A stretch of DNA of 64,000 nt from Methylobacterium sp. SyP6R (lineage in GTDB: Bacteria; Pseudomonadota; Alphaproteobacteria; Rhizobiales; Beijerinckiaceae): the NCBI RefSeq assembly GCF_019216885.1, contig NZ_JAAQRC020000002.1, positions 186,001-250,000 on the forward strand, given 5' to 3'. The first letter of the stretch is position 1. Every line of letters starts with the position of its first letter. A program made the translations under genes and the position numbers. The notes below the pieces were generated by a model. It was not told the origin of the DNA and did not search any database. It worked only from the letters and a program-made list of their open reading frames with translations. Shown here one piece after another: positions 42,594-51,669 of this stretch.

Positions 42594-44403
42594 CGCGGCC
42601 GGGACCGACGCGATCAGGAGAGGCCAGGGCGCGGGCCGCGAGCAGGCCGGCCAGGGCCGCGCGCACGCGTTCGACCACGCCGCTCCAGTCGCCGCGCCGC
42701 TCCTGGCGGAACAGGCGCATGCTCGGGTACCAGGGCGTCAGGTCGCCGCGGGTCCGCCAGCGCCAGTCGCAGGCGAAGGGCAGGATCGTCCAGGTCGGGC
42801 AGCCGAGCGCGCCCGCGAGATGGGCGGGGCCGGTGCAGGAGCTGATCACGAGGTCGAGCCCGCTCATCGCCGCGGCGGTGTCGGCGAAATCCGCGAGATC
42901 CGGCCCGAGATCGACGAGGCGCCCGGCGGCCTCCGGGCAGGCGGCGAGCTGGGCGTGGCCAGGCCCCTTCTGCAGGGAAAGGAAGCTCACGCCCGGCACG
43001 TCGAGGAGGGGCAGGAAGGCCGGAAGGCCCGGCGAGCGCGCCCGGTCGCCCTTGAAGGTCGGGTTGCCGGCCCAGACGAGCCCGACCCGCAGGCCCGCCT
43101 GGCGCGCCAGGCGGCCGGCCCACGCCGCCCGCGGCCCGGGCTCCGCCGCGAGATAGGGATGCGGACCCGGCGGGTCCTCCCCTGCGACACCCATCAGGTG
43201 GGGAAGGCTCAGCAGCGCGGCGTGGGCGTCGTGCGGCGGGACCGGATCGCCGTAGCGGATCACCGCCGCGACACCCGGCAGCCCGGCGAGGACCCGGGCG
43301 AGGTAGGCGTTGCAGGCCAGGACGACCCGGGCGCCCCGGGCGGCGAGCAGGCTGGCGTAGCGGGCAAATTGCAGCGTGTCGCCCGCGCCCTGCTCCTCAT
43401 GGACGAGAAGCGTCAACCCCGCCGGGTCGCCGCCGGTCCAGCGCGGCGAGCCGAAGGCCGGCGCGGCGCGGGAATCGGCCATGCGGCTGCGCCACTCGTA
43501 GGCGGCATAGCCCTCCGCGTCGCAGCCCTCGATCAGCAGGTTGAAGCCCAGGGTGGTGTGGGCCTCGGCCAGCCCGGGATCGATCCGGATCGCCCGGCGG
43601 GCGGCGGCGGCGGCCGCACGCGGGCGCATCCCGTGCTGGGCTCCGAGGGCGAGGTTCAGCCAGGCCGCCGCATCCGCCGGCCGCAGCGCCAGCATCCGGC
43701 GCTGGCAGCGGCCGGCCCCGTCGTGATCGCCGCGATCCTGCAGGGCGATCCCGAGATTGTTGAGGAGGCCGGGCTCGTCCGGATCGATGCCGAGACCGTT
43801 GCGGTAGGCGGCCTCCGCCTCGGCGTCGCGGCCGAGGCGCCGGAGGGCAACGCCGAGATTCCCGTACGCGGCGGCCAGCACCGGGTTCATCCCGAGGAGC
43901 GTCATGAGGACCTCGACGGCCTCCTCCGCCCGCTCCGCCAGGATGAGATGGCGCGCCAGCCCGAGCCGCGCTTCGATGCCGAGCGGATCGAGGTCGATCC
44001 CCCGCGCCAGCGCGGTCGCCGCCTCCGCGTGGCGGCCACCGTCGCCGAGGATGTTCGCCAGGATGGCCCAGGCCTGCGCCGTGCGGGGCGCGACGCGCAG
44101 GGCCGCGACGGCCTCCCCCTCGGCCTCGGCGAGGCGGCCCGCCGCGCGCAAGGCCGCCGCATGGGCGAGGCGGAAGGCGGGATGTCGTGGCGCGACGCGG
44201 ACCGCGCGGGCGATCCAGGCGGCCGCCTCCGCCGGCCTCCCCGCCTGCAGCAGGCAGATCCCCTGGAGGTGGAGGGCCTCCGCCCGCTCCGGCGCCGCGG
44301 CGAGGGCGTCGCGGCAGCCCCGTCCGGCCTCGGCGAGGCGGCCGATGCCCAGATCGGCGATGATCGCATCCATCGGAGCCGGAAGCCCGCCCGCCTTGCC
44401 CAT
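42553..44403 (-). CDS. TPR protein with heptosyltransferase-like (GT9-like) domain
   Basis: 616 residues. TPR repeats fill about 1-300 (LAAAYGNLGVALRRLGRDAE, GLLNNLGIALQDRGDHDGAG). The GT-B domain has VHEEQGAGDTLQFARYASLL near 330, VGLVWAGNPTFKGD, SSCTGPAHLAGALGCPTWTI and LTPWYPSMRLFRQ near 554. The ATG has GGGGAAGG directly upstream. Like unit 1 of the two-module protein at 37-40 kb, it has the Cys-Thr-x-Pro variant of the donor-site motif. The last ~20 residues (GRVTSTAGTAGSAA) are low-complexity and overlap the convergent gene, so the true functional end is earlier. Cytoplasmic, no signal peptide. Confidence 0.83.
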   Translation of the reverse strand: MGKAGGLPAPMDAIIADLGIGRLAEAGRGCRDALAAAPERAEALHLQGICLLQAGRPAEAAAWIARAVRVAPRHPAFRLAHAAALRAAGRLAEAEGEAVAALRVAPRTAQAWAILANILGDGGRHAEAATALARGIDLDPLGIEARLGLARHLILAERAEEAVEVLMTLLGMNPVLAAAYGNLGVALRRLGRDAEAEAAYRNGLGIDPDEPGLLNNLGIALQDRGDHDGAGRCQRRMLALRPADAAAWLNLALGAQHGMRPRAAAAAARRAIRIDPGLAEAHTTLGFNLLIEGCDAEGYAAYEWRSRMADSRAAPAFGSPRWTGGDPAGLTLLVHEEQGAGDTLQFARYASLLAARGARVVLACNAYLARVLAGLPGVAAVIRYGDPVPPHDAHAALLSLPHLMGVAGEDPPGPHPYLAAEPGPRAAWAGRLARQAGLRVGLVWAGNPTFKGDRARSPGLPAFLPLLDVPGVSFLSLQKGPGHAQLAACPEAAGRLVDLGPDLADFADTAAAMSGLDLVISSCTGPAHLAGALGCPTWTILPFACDWRWRTRGDLTPWYPSMRLFRQERRGDWSGVVERVRAALAGLLAARALASPDRVGPGRVTSTAGTAGSAAP

Positions 44404-44493
44404 AGCCTTCCCCGGCTCCGCGCTTTATTCAGATACCGCCTCGCCGTCCAGGCGAGCGCGCGCAGCACGGACACGAACACGATCGCCGGCAGG

Positions 44494-46296
44494 ATGGAGA
44501 ATGCGTTCGAGACCGCGCTCGGGCTCTACCGTGCGGGACGGGGCCGGGACGCGCTGCCGTTGTTGCGCGAACTGGCCGGGCAGCATCCCGGCGAGCCGGC
44601 CATCCTGAACCTGCTGGGCGTCTGCCTGCGGATGGCCGGAGAACCGGCGGCGGCCGAGACGGCCCTGCGCGCCGCCCTGGCCGGATGCCCGGACCACGCG
44701 GACGCCCTCCTGAACCTCGCGGCGGTCTCGCGGGATGGCGGACGCCACGGCGTCGCGGCGTCCTGCCTGCGCCGCCTCCTCGCGCAGCATCCCGCCCTCC
44801 GCGAGGGCCTGAACCAGCTCGGCGCGACGCTCTCGGAGATGGGCGATCTCGAGGGGGCGGAGAGAACCTTGCGCCGGGCGGTCGGGCTCGTGCCGGACGG
44901 GATCGACGAGCGCTTCAACCTCGCGGCGATCCTCTGCCAGGCCGCGCCGCCGGATCGGGCGATCGCAGCCCTCAGGCAGGCCATCGCTCTGCAGCCCGAG
45001 GGCGCCTTCGCCTACGGGCTGCTCGGAGCCTGCTCCCTGCGGGCCGGGGACCTCGACGGGGCGCAGGCGCCCTTCTCGCGCGCGCTGCGCCTCGATCCGG
45101 CCGCGGCGGAGGCACGCCAGGGCCTCGTGCGCGTCGCACGCTACCGGGCGACCGCGCGGGCCGCCCGCTCGGGCACGGGCCCGGACGGCCTCGCCCTGCG
45201 CGGTGCCTTCGCGACGGCGAGCGGCTACAGCCACATGACGCGGCGCCTGATCGAGGCCCTGAGACGGCAGCGCATCCCCCTGGAGATCCTCGGCCTCCTC
45301 GGCGACGAGCGCTGGCCGTTCGAGCCCCTCGACCGCCCGGTCCGGGCGCGGGCCCTCCTCAACGTCCTGATCCCGATGGCGGTGGAGCGGGTGCCGGGCC
45401 TGCCGGCGGTCACCTTCACGATGTTCGAGGGCCATCCCATCCCGCCGAGCTGGCAGGTGCACAGCCGCAACAGCGACATCGTCGTCGTGCCGACCCGCGC
45501 CTCCCGCCGGGCCTGGATCGCGGGCGGCTTCCCTGAGGCGCGACTGCGCCTCTGCCCGCTCGGCATCGACCCGGAAGCCGGGGACGGCGCCCCCCTGCAC
45601 CTCGCGCTGCCGGACGGGCGTCCCGTCGCGGAGATCCCGTACCGCTTCCTCAACGTCTCGGATTTCGTCCCGCGCAAGAACGTCGACGGGCTGCTGCGGG
45701 TCTGGCTGCGGGCCACCGACCGCCGGGACCCGGCCTGCCTGATCCTCAAGCTCGCCATCGGCGGCCGGCCCGACGGCCGGGCCGAGCTCGCCGACCTCGT
45801 GCGCCGCGGCGAGGCGGCGACGGGCCGCCGCGTCGCGGAGGCCGCGCCGATCCTGCTGGTCGACGCGGTCCTGGACGAGGTCCGGATGAACGGCCTCTAC
45901 CGGGCGGCGACCCATTACTGGAGCCTCTCGCACGGGGAAGGCTGGGACCTGCCGATGGCGACCGCGGGAGCGCTCGGCCTCGGGCTGATCGCGCCGCGCC
46001 ACACCGCCTATGTCGATTATCTCCATGACGGCATCGCCCACCTGATTCCGGCCCGCACCGCACCGGCGAGGCGCCCCTACGCGGACGAGCCCTGGGCGCC
46101 CTTCCACGGCCTGGACTGGTGGCAGCCGGACGAGGAGGCGGCCGTCGCGGCCCTTCGGGCCGTGATCCGGAACGGCGCGGCGCTCCCTTCCGCCGCGGAC
46201 CACCTGCGGCGGCACTTCACCTGGGACCAGTCGGCCGCGACCCTGCTGACGATCCTGGGCGGTCTCGGCCTCGCCCCGCAGCCGGGGGGGGCATGA
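44494..46296 (+). CDS. TPR protein with GT4-type glycosyltransferase
   Basis: 600 residues. TPR repeats cover about 1-220 (PAILNLLGVCLRMAGEPAAA, FAYGLLGACSLRAGDLDGAQ). The catalytic part has ALRGAFATASGYSHMTRRLI, VTFTMFEGHPIPPSWQ, NVSDFVPRKNVDGLLRVWLR near 388 and the donor-site-like YWSLSHGEGWDLPMATAGAL near 476, in the manner of GT4 retaining enzymes. The ATG opens MENAFETALGLYRAGRG. The longer frame upstream is antisense to the neighbouring gene. Its stop overlaps the start of the GT41-type gene (ATGA), so both are probably made in fixed ratio. Confidence 0.82.
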   Translation: MENAFETALGLYRAGRGRDALPLLRELAGQHPGEPAILNLLGVCLRMAGEPAAAETALRAALAGCPDHADALLNLAAVSRDGGRHGVAASCLRRLLAQHPALREGLNQLGATLSEMGDLEGAERTLRRAVGLVPDGIDERFNLAAILCQAAPPDRAIAALRQAIALQPEGAFAYGLLGACSLRAGDLDGAQAPFSRALRLDPAAAEARQGLVRVARYRATARAARSGTGPDGLALRGAFATASGYSHMTRRLIEALRRQRIPLEILGLLGDERWPFEPLDRPVRARALLNVLIPMAVERVPGLPAVTFTMFEGHPIPPSWQVHSRNSDIVVVPTRASRRAWIAGGFPEARLRLCPLGIDPEAGDGAPLHLALPDGRPVAEIPYRFLNVSDFVPRKNVDGLLRVWLRATDRRDPACLILKLAIGGRPDGRAELADLVRRGEAATGRRVAEAAPILLVDAVLDEVRMNGLYRAATHYWSLSHGEGWDLPMATAGALGLGLIAPRHTAYVDYLHDGIAHLIPARTAPARRPYADEPWAPFHGLDWWQPDEEAAVAALRAVIRNGAALPSAADHLRRHFTWDQSAATLLTILGGLGLAPQPGGA

Positions 46297-48200
46297 GCGC
46301 CGTCGGGGTGCGATCGGAGAGGGAGGCGAGCGCCGTCGAGGCGCGGTTCGCGGAGGCCTGCCGCGACCACGGGGCCGGCCGCGCCGACGCCGCCGAGGCC
46401 GGCTACGGCGCTGTCCTCGCCGCCTGGCCGGGCCATCCGGGCGCGGCGGGCAACCTCGCGGCGCTCCTGCACGCGTCGGGGCGTCCGGCCGACGCAATCG
46501 CCGTGCTGACCCGCGCGCTGCGCGCGGCGCCGGAGGAGGCGGCTTTGCGCGCGAGCCTCGCGGCTCTCGTCGGCGAATCCGCGGGGCCGGACCGTGCCCG
46601 CACGCTCGCCGAGGGCGCGCTCGCCCTCCGGCCGGACCTTGCGGAAGCCTGGTTCCATCTCGGCAACGCGCTGCGCGCCCGCGGCGAGCGGGCGGGCGCC
46701 GAGGGCGCCTATCGCCGGGCGACGCGGACCAGGCCCGATCTCGCCGGGGCCTGGAGCAATCTCGGCGACGTGCGGGCCGAGGCCGGAGCCCTGGAGGAGG
46801 CGGTCGCCTGCTACCGCACCGCGCTGGCCCACAGGCCCGATCTGCCCCAGCCCCGGGTCAATCTCGGGGAGGCGCTCAACGCGCAGGGGCTGGCGCAGGA
46901 GGCCGCCCTCCTGCTCCAGGACGGGCTGGCGCTCCACCCGGACCTGCCGCTGCTGCACGCGAACCTGCTCTTGACCCTCCACTACCTGCCCTCGGTTCCG
47001 CCCGCGGTCCTGGCCCGTGCGCATGCCCACTGGAACCGCCGCCACGCCGCGGGCCTCCTACCCGCGCGGGTCGTCCATGCCAATGCGCGCGATCCGGGGC
47101 GGCGGCTGCGGGTCGGCTACGTCTCGCCCGATCTCTGCACCCATGCCTGCGCCTCCTTCATCCTGCCGCTGTTCGGCGCGCATGACCGGCAGGCGGTGGA
47201 GGTGGTGGCCTACGACCTCTCCGGGCGGCGGGATGCCGTGACGGAACGCCTGGAGCGCCGGGCCGACCTCTGGCGGCCGCTCTCCGGCCACGACGACGCG
47301 CAGGCCGCCGCGTCGATCCGGACCGACCGCATCGACATCCTCGTCGATCTGGCGGGCCATACGGCGGGTGCGCGGCCCCTGATCTTCGCCCGCGCCCCGG
47401 CGCCGGTGCAGGTCGCCTGGCTCGGCTATCCCGACACCACCGGCATGACGGCGATCGGCCACCGGCTCACCGACGCCTGGGCCGATCCGCCGGGCCCGAG
47501 CGACGGCTGGCACAGCGAGCGGCTGGTGCGGCTGCCCGGCGGCTTCCTGAGCTTCGCGCCGCTGGCCGAGGCCGAACCGGGGCCGGTGCGGGGCGCGGAC
47601 GAGCCGGTGACCTTCGGCTCCTTCAACAAGCTCGCCAAGGTGACGCCCCAGGTCGTCGCCCTGTGGGCCCGCATCCTCCGGGCGGTGCCGGGCTCGCGAC
47701 TCGTCCTGAAGAGCCGCGCCCTCGCCGAGGCCTCGACCCGGGAGCGGTACCGCACCCTGTTCGCTCGCGCGGGCGTGGAGGCGGAGCGCCTGTTCCTCGC
47801 GGGCCAGGTCGCGGGCCTCGACGAGCACCTGCGCGCCTATCACCGGATCGACGTCGCCCTCGACCCCTTTCCCTATAACGGGACCACCACGACCTGCGAG
47901 GCGCTCTGGATGGGGGTGCCGGTGGTGAGCCTCGCGGGAACCCATCACGTCGCCCGGGTCGGCGTCAGCCTGCTCACCGCCTGTGGCCTGCCCGACCTCG
48001 TGGCGGAGAATCAGGACGCCTATCTGGAGATCGCCAGGGCGCTCGCCGCCGATACGGCCCGGCGAGCGACGCTCCGTACGGAACTCCGCGAGCGGATGCG
48101 GGCCGCACCGCTCGGCGACGCGGCCCGCTTCGCCCGGAGCGTGGAGGCGGCCTATCGCACGCTGTGGCAGGACTGGCTCGCATCCGCCGATCCGGCCTGA
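46293..48200 (+). CDS. TPR protein with O-GlcNAc-transferase/SPINDLY-type (GT41) domain
   Basis: 635 residues. About 30-240 are TPR repeats (AWFHLGNALRARGERAGAEG, AWSNLGDVRAEAGALEEAVA, RVNLGEALNAQGLAQEAALL). The GT41 domain follows with LRVGYVSPDLCTHACASFIL near 272, ILVDLAGHTAGARPLIFARA near 350, QVAWLGYPDTTGM, FGSFNKLAKVTP with the UDP-binding Lys near 447, and DPFPYNGTTTTCEALWMGVP near 523. GT41 enzymes modify Ser/Thr (OGT, SPY) or Asn (HMW1C) of proteins, using TPR or equivalent helices to hold the acceptor. This is the strongest hint of protein glycosylation in the cluster. The start is coupled to the upstream GT4 gene. Confidence 0.9.
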   Translation: MSAVGVRSEREASAVEARFAEACRDHGAGRADAAEAGYGAVLAAWPGHPGAAGNLAALLHASGRPADAIAVLTRALRAAPEEAALRASLAALVGESAGPDRARTLAEGALALRPDLAEAWFHLGNALRARGERAGAEGAYRRATRTRPDLAGAWSNLGDVRAEAGALEEAVACYRTALAHRPDLPQPRVNLGEALNAQGLAQEAALLLQDGLALHPDLPLLHANLLLTLHYLPSVPPAVLARAHAHWNRRHAAGLLPARVVHANARDPGRRLRVGYVSPDLCTHACASFILPLFGAHDRQAVEVVAYDLSGRRDAVTERLERRADLWRPLSGHDDAQAAASIRTDRIDILVDLAGHTAGARPLIFARAPAPVQVAWLGYPDTTGMTAIGHRLTDAWADPPGPSDGWHSERLVRLPGGFLSFAPLAEAEPGPVRGADEPVTFGSFNKLAKVTPQVVALWARILRAVPGSRLVLKSRALAEASTRERYRTLFARAGVEAERLFLAGQVAGLDEHLRAYHRIDVALDPFPYNGTTTTCEALWMGVPVVSLAGTHHVARVGVSLLTACGLPDLVAENQDAYLEIARALAADTARRATLRTELRERMRAAPLGDAARFARSVEAAYRTLWQDWLASADPA

Positions 48201-50146
48201 GGCGGAGCCGGTGCGGCGATCTCCGCAAGCGCCGCCGCGACCCGCTCGACCACGCCGGCCCAGGCGCCCGGCTCGGACTGCCGGAACAGCCGCATCGTCG
48301 GATACCAGGGCGTGTCGTCGCGGTCCTGGAGCCAGCGCCAGCAGCCGTCGTAGCGGGAGAGCACCCAGACCGGCTTGCCGAGCGCCCCCGCAAGATGGGC
48401 CACGGAGGTGTCGACCGTGATCACGAGATCGAGGCGCAGAATCAGGGCGGCACTGTCGGCGAAGTCGCGCACCGCCCCCATCGGGTCGTGAAGCACGAGG
48501 CCCGGCGGCGGGTCGGCGAGCTGCCCGGCGGGTGCCCCCATCTGGAGGTTGACGAATCTGAGGTTCGGTACCCGGGCGAGGGGCGCGAAATCCGCGAGCG
48601 TCATGCTGCGGCGCCGGTCGGTGAGATGCGCGCTGATCAGGCCCGGACGGGGATCGCCCGACCACACGAGACCGACGCGCAGGCCCTCGCCCGGCAGCGG
48701 CACGGCGAGCCAGCGCGCCACCGCCTCGGCCGGTGGGAACAGGTACGGCATCCGGGCCGGCACGCTCTCCAGCGCGGTGCCGAACAGGCGCGGCAGGCTC
48801 ATGAGCGGGCAGTGGAAGTCGGGCCGCGGGAAGGCCTCGTTCGTCCCGTAGACCGCGGCGACCCCCGGCATCCCGGCGACCAGCCGCTTCAGGGACGGCT
48901 GCACGAGCAGGAACACCCGCGCGCCACGCTCGGCCACCAGGGGGGCATAGCGCACGAAGTGCAGGGTGTCGCCCTGGCCCTGCTCGGCATGCAGCGCGAT
49001 CGTCCGGCCCGCGAGGGGCTCGCCACGCCAGGGCCGGAGATCCGCCCGCACCGAGGGCAGCTGCCCGGTCTCCCAGCGCGCCTCGTAGAGGTCCCAGGCC
49101 TCGCGCAGGCGACCGCCCTTCAGGAGAGCGAGCGACAGGTTGAAGCGGGCATCGGGATGGTGCGGCTCGGCCTCCAGCACGCCGCGAAAGAGCGCCTCGG
49201 CCTGCGGCAGGTCGCCGAGGTCGAGATGGACGATGCCGAGGTTGTTGCGGGCCGGCCGATGCGCGGGCTGCAGCTGCAGGGCACGCCGGCACAGGGTCTC
49301 GGCTTCGCGAAAATCCGCCCTGCCCTGCGCGTGCGAGCGCAGGATATGGCCTAGATTGGCGTAGGGGTCGGGGTGGTCGGGCCTCAGGGCGATGGCGTTG
49401 CGGCAACAGCGCAGGGCCGCCGCACCGTCGTTGAGGCTCCAGCGGGCACTGGCGAGATTGTTCCACGCCTCGGGCTGGTCCGGTGCGAGGCGCAGGGCGC
49501 GGGCATAGGCCCGCGCCGCCAGCGCCGGATCCTTCCGCAGCGAGGCCGCGATGCCGAGCTTGACGTAGGCCTCCGGTGCCGACGGTTCGAGGGTGATCGC
49601 CGCGCGGGCGGCCCGCGCCGCCTCGCCGTCGCGGCCGGCCAGCAGGTGGGCGGTCGCCACCGCGACCAGGGCGGGGGCGGCCGGCCGGAGGCGGCAGAAC
49701 CGGCGAAGCCAGTGCGCCGCTCCGTCCGGGTCCGCCGGTTGCTTCAGGAGGTTGGCGAGCGCATCCGGATAATCGGGTCTCAGAATCAGGGCCTGCCGGT
49801 AACGGGTGAGCGCCGCCTCCGGCCGCCCGAGGGAGCGCAGGGCCTCGCCGAGGCTGTTGCGGTAGATCGCCTGGCCCCGGTCGACCGCCATGGCACGGAC
49901 GATCCAGGCCCGGGCGCGCCGTGCGTCGCCGGCCTGGAGCGCGACGATGCCGTGCAGGTGGAGCGCGTCCGCATGGGCCGGGTCGAGGGCGAGCACGCGC
50001 CGGTAGAGCGCATCTACCCCCGTCCGGCCGGCTCTATGCAGTGCGGTGGCCCGGGCGAGCAGCGGCGCCGGATCCGTGACGGAAACGGAGAGGCCGAGGC
50101 CGTCGCCCCCGCCCCGCTCCTCCGTGATTCGGGCGGTCGCTGCCAT
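48152..50146 (-). CDS. TPR protein with heptosyltransferase-like (GT9-like) domain
   Basis: 664 residues. About ten TPR repeats span residues 10-350 (EAWNNLASARWSLNDGAAAL, PYANLGHILRSHAQGRADFR, PARNNLGIVHLDLGDLPQAE). The GT-B domain has LHAEQGQGDTLHFVRYAPLV near 384, GLVWSGDPRPGLISAHLTDR, VITVDTSVAHLAGALGKPVW and DTPWYPTMRLFRQ near 609. Here the donor-site motif keeps the Asp (DTSVAHLAGALG). The ATG opening MAATARITEE has GAAGG eight bases upstream; the frame upstream to 50392 is low-complexity. Its 3' end overlaps the convergent GT41-type gene by 49 bases. Confidence 0.85.
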   Translation of the reverse strand: MAATARITEERGGGDGLGLSVSVTDPAPLLARATALHRAGRTGVDALYRRVLALDPAHADALHLHGIVALQAGDARRARAWIVRAMAVDRGQAIYRNSLGEALRSLGRPEAALTRYRQALILRPDYPDALANLLKQPADPDGAAHWLRRFCRLRPAAPALVAVATAHLLAGRDGEAARAARAAITLEPSAPEAYVKLGIAASLRKDPALAARAYARALRLAPDQPEAWNNLASARWSLNDGAAALRCCRNAIALRPDHPDPYANLGHILRSHAQGRADFREAETLCRRALQLQPAHRPARNNLGIVHLDLGDLPQAEALFRGVLEAEPHHPDARFNLSLALLKGGRLREAWDLYEARWETGQLPSVRADLRPWRGEPLAGRTIALHAEQGQGDTLHFVRYAPLVAERGARVFLLVQPSLKRLVAGMPGVAAVYGTNEAFPRPDFHCPLMSLPRLFGTALESVPARMPYLFPPAEAVARWLAVPLPGEGLRVGLVWSGDPRPGLISAHLTDRRRSMTLADFAPLARVPNLRFVNLQMGAPAGQLADPPPGLVLHDPMGAVRDFADSAALILRLDLVITVDTSVAHLAGALGKPVWVLSRYDGCWRWLQDRDDTPWYPTMRLFRQSEPGAWAGVVERVAAALAEIAAPAPPQAGSADASQSCHSVR

Positions 50147-50292
50147 CGCCACACCTTCGCTCACGGCTCTCCACCCATGCCCGATCCGGTAACCGCCGCC
50201 GGCCCCGCCATCGCGGTTTCTGGACGGCTTCTCCCGCCCGCGCAACGCGGGGCCGCCACGTCCCTCGTGCCCTCCCCCATGGTCGAAACCCC

Positions 50293-50373
50293 ACCAGCTT
50301 GACCGTGCGCGGGGCCGCTTTCGATCCCGAGCGGTCCTTCGCCCGGGGCGGCCCGTCATGCGGTCAAGCTGGT
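50293..50373. repeat. 13-bp perfect inverted repeat spaced by 55 bases
   Basis: ACCAGCTTGACCG (50293-50305) and CGGTCAAGCTGGT (50361-50373) are exact inverse copies in the 270-base gap between two minus-strand glycosyltransferase genes. They could be two operator half-sites bridged by a looping regulator, a long-range leader hairpin, or the ends of a tiny non-autonomous element. The rest of the gap shows nothing else. Confidence 0.6.
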
Positions 50374-50416
50374 TGAGTTCGGACCGTAACACTTGCCCTC
50401 GCCCAGGGCCGGCGGG

Positions 50417-51583
50417 TCAATCCGCCGCCTCCGTGAAGGCGCGGGCGAAATCCGACCAAAGCCGCTCGGCGCGCACGAAGGCGCGGCCGCTCGCCCCGAG
50501 GTCGCGGGCGGCGGCGCGGTCCCGGTAGAGGGCCTCCAGATGGGCGACCGCCTCCTCGACGCTGGATTCGCCCCAGCCGAGGCGACGGCCCTCCGGGTCG
50601 GGCACCGGGTCCTGGCGCAGGAGCGGCAGGCAGGTGCCCTCGCGGATCAGGTCGAGATGGCCGGTATTGGCCGAGAGGACCGTCGGCACGCCGCAGGCCA
50701 TCGCCTCCATGGCCACGAGGTTGGTCGCGCCTTCGCAGCGGTTGGGAAAGACCGCGGCGTGACACTCCGCGAACAGGGCCGCGAGCCGGTCGCGGCTCAG
50801 GAATCCGAGATCGACGACGCTGCCGGGCGAAGCGCCGTTCGCCGTCGCCCATCCTTCCAGGTCGAGCCGGCCCTCCGCCACGCCGACCGGGACGGGGGCG
50901 TGGCGCGATTCGGCCATGCCGCGGGCCGTGTGCGGCCAGGGATTGAGCCAGGCGGTGACCAGAAGCGCCTCGGGGTGGCGGCGGTGGAAGCGGGTGAAGG
51001 CCGCGAGCACGATGTCCTGCCCCTTGCGGAATTCCAGCTTCCCGCCGGAGAAGATCACGAAGCGGTCGCCGAAGGCGCGGCGCGGCGCGACCGGTTCCAG
51101 CTCGTCCGGATCCACGCCCTGGAAGATGCAGGCTACGTCCGTGAGGCCGCGCTCGCGCAACAGGTGGCGGTTGTAGGTCGAGTGCACCACGATCCGGTCG
51201 AATCCGCGCGCCCGCTCGATCGCAGCCGCGTCGAGGCCAGTATCCTCGAAGGCGATCACCCCGATGTTGCGCTCGCCCCGGTAGAGCCGGCTCGGCTCGT
51301 CCCAGACCATGCCGTTGCTCAGGGCATGCAGCACCACGGTGCCGCCGAGTCGCAGGGGCCGCCCGCCCCGGGCGGCGGAGATCGCGCCGATCCGCCGGCC
51401 ATCCTCCACCAACGGCGCGATCCGGGCACGGTTGCGCGGGCGCAAGGAAGCGAGCGCCGGCTCGCAGAGGAGCAGCGGGGGGCGGCCTTCATCGAGGAGA
51501 TGCAGGCAGGTATGCGTGCCCACCAGGCCCCAGCCGTGCAGCTCGGAGAGTTGCCACGTCAGGGCGAGCGTCGGCGGAGCCAA
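50417..51583 (-). CDS. GT4-family glycosyltransferase without TPR repeats
   Basis: 388 residues, the only glycosyltransferase in this run lacking TPR. It has an N-terminal Rossmann half (WQLSELHGWGLVGTHTCLHL), FVIFSGGKLEFRKGQDIVLA near 174 and the donor-site region VFPNRCEGATNLVAMEAMAC near 278, followed by VPTVLSANTGHLDLI. These are typical of GT4 retaining enzymes. The TTG start is chosen because GAGGAGG stands six bases before it and no ATG or GTG is suitable; the frame upstream is the shadow of the next gene. It probably belongs to one minus-strand unit with the fusion protein gene 86 bases upstream. Donor and acceptor unknown. Confidence 0.83.
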   Translation of the reverse strand: MAPPTLALTWQLSELHGWGLVGTHTCLHLLDEGRPPLLLCEPALASLRPRNRARIAPLVEDGRRIGAISAARGGRPLRLGGTVVLHALSNGMVWDEPSRLYRGERNIGVIAFEDTGLDAAAIERARGFDRIVVHSTYNRHLLRERGLTDVACIFQGVDPDELEPVAPRRAFGDRFVIFSGGKLEFRKGQDIVLAAFTRFHRRHPEALLVTAWLNPWPHTARGMAESRHAPVPVGVAEGRLDLEGWATANGASPGSVVDLGFLSRDRLAALFAECHAAVFPNRCEGATNLVAMEAMACGVPTVLSANTGHLDLIREGTCLPLLRQDPVPDPEGRRLGWGESSVEEAVAHLEALYRDRAAARDLGASGRAFVRAERLWSDFARAFTEAAD

Positions 51584-51669
51584 GCGGATCCTCCTCGAAG
51601 TGCGGGTCGGGCGGCGCGGATGCCGCCGGGCGCGGTGCCGCGACGGCCCCCTCGTGCCGCAAGGCCGTA

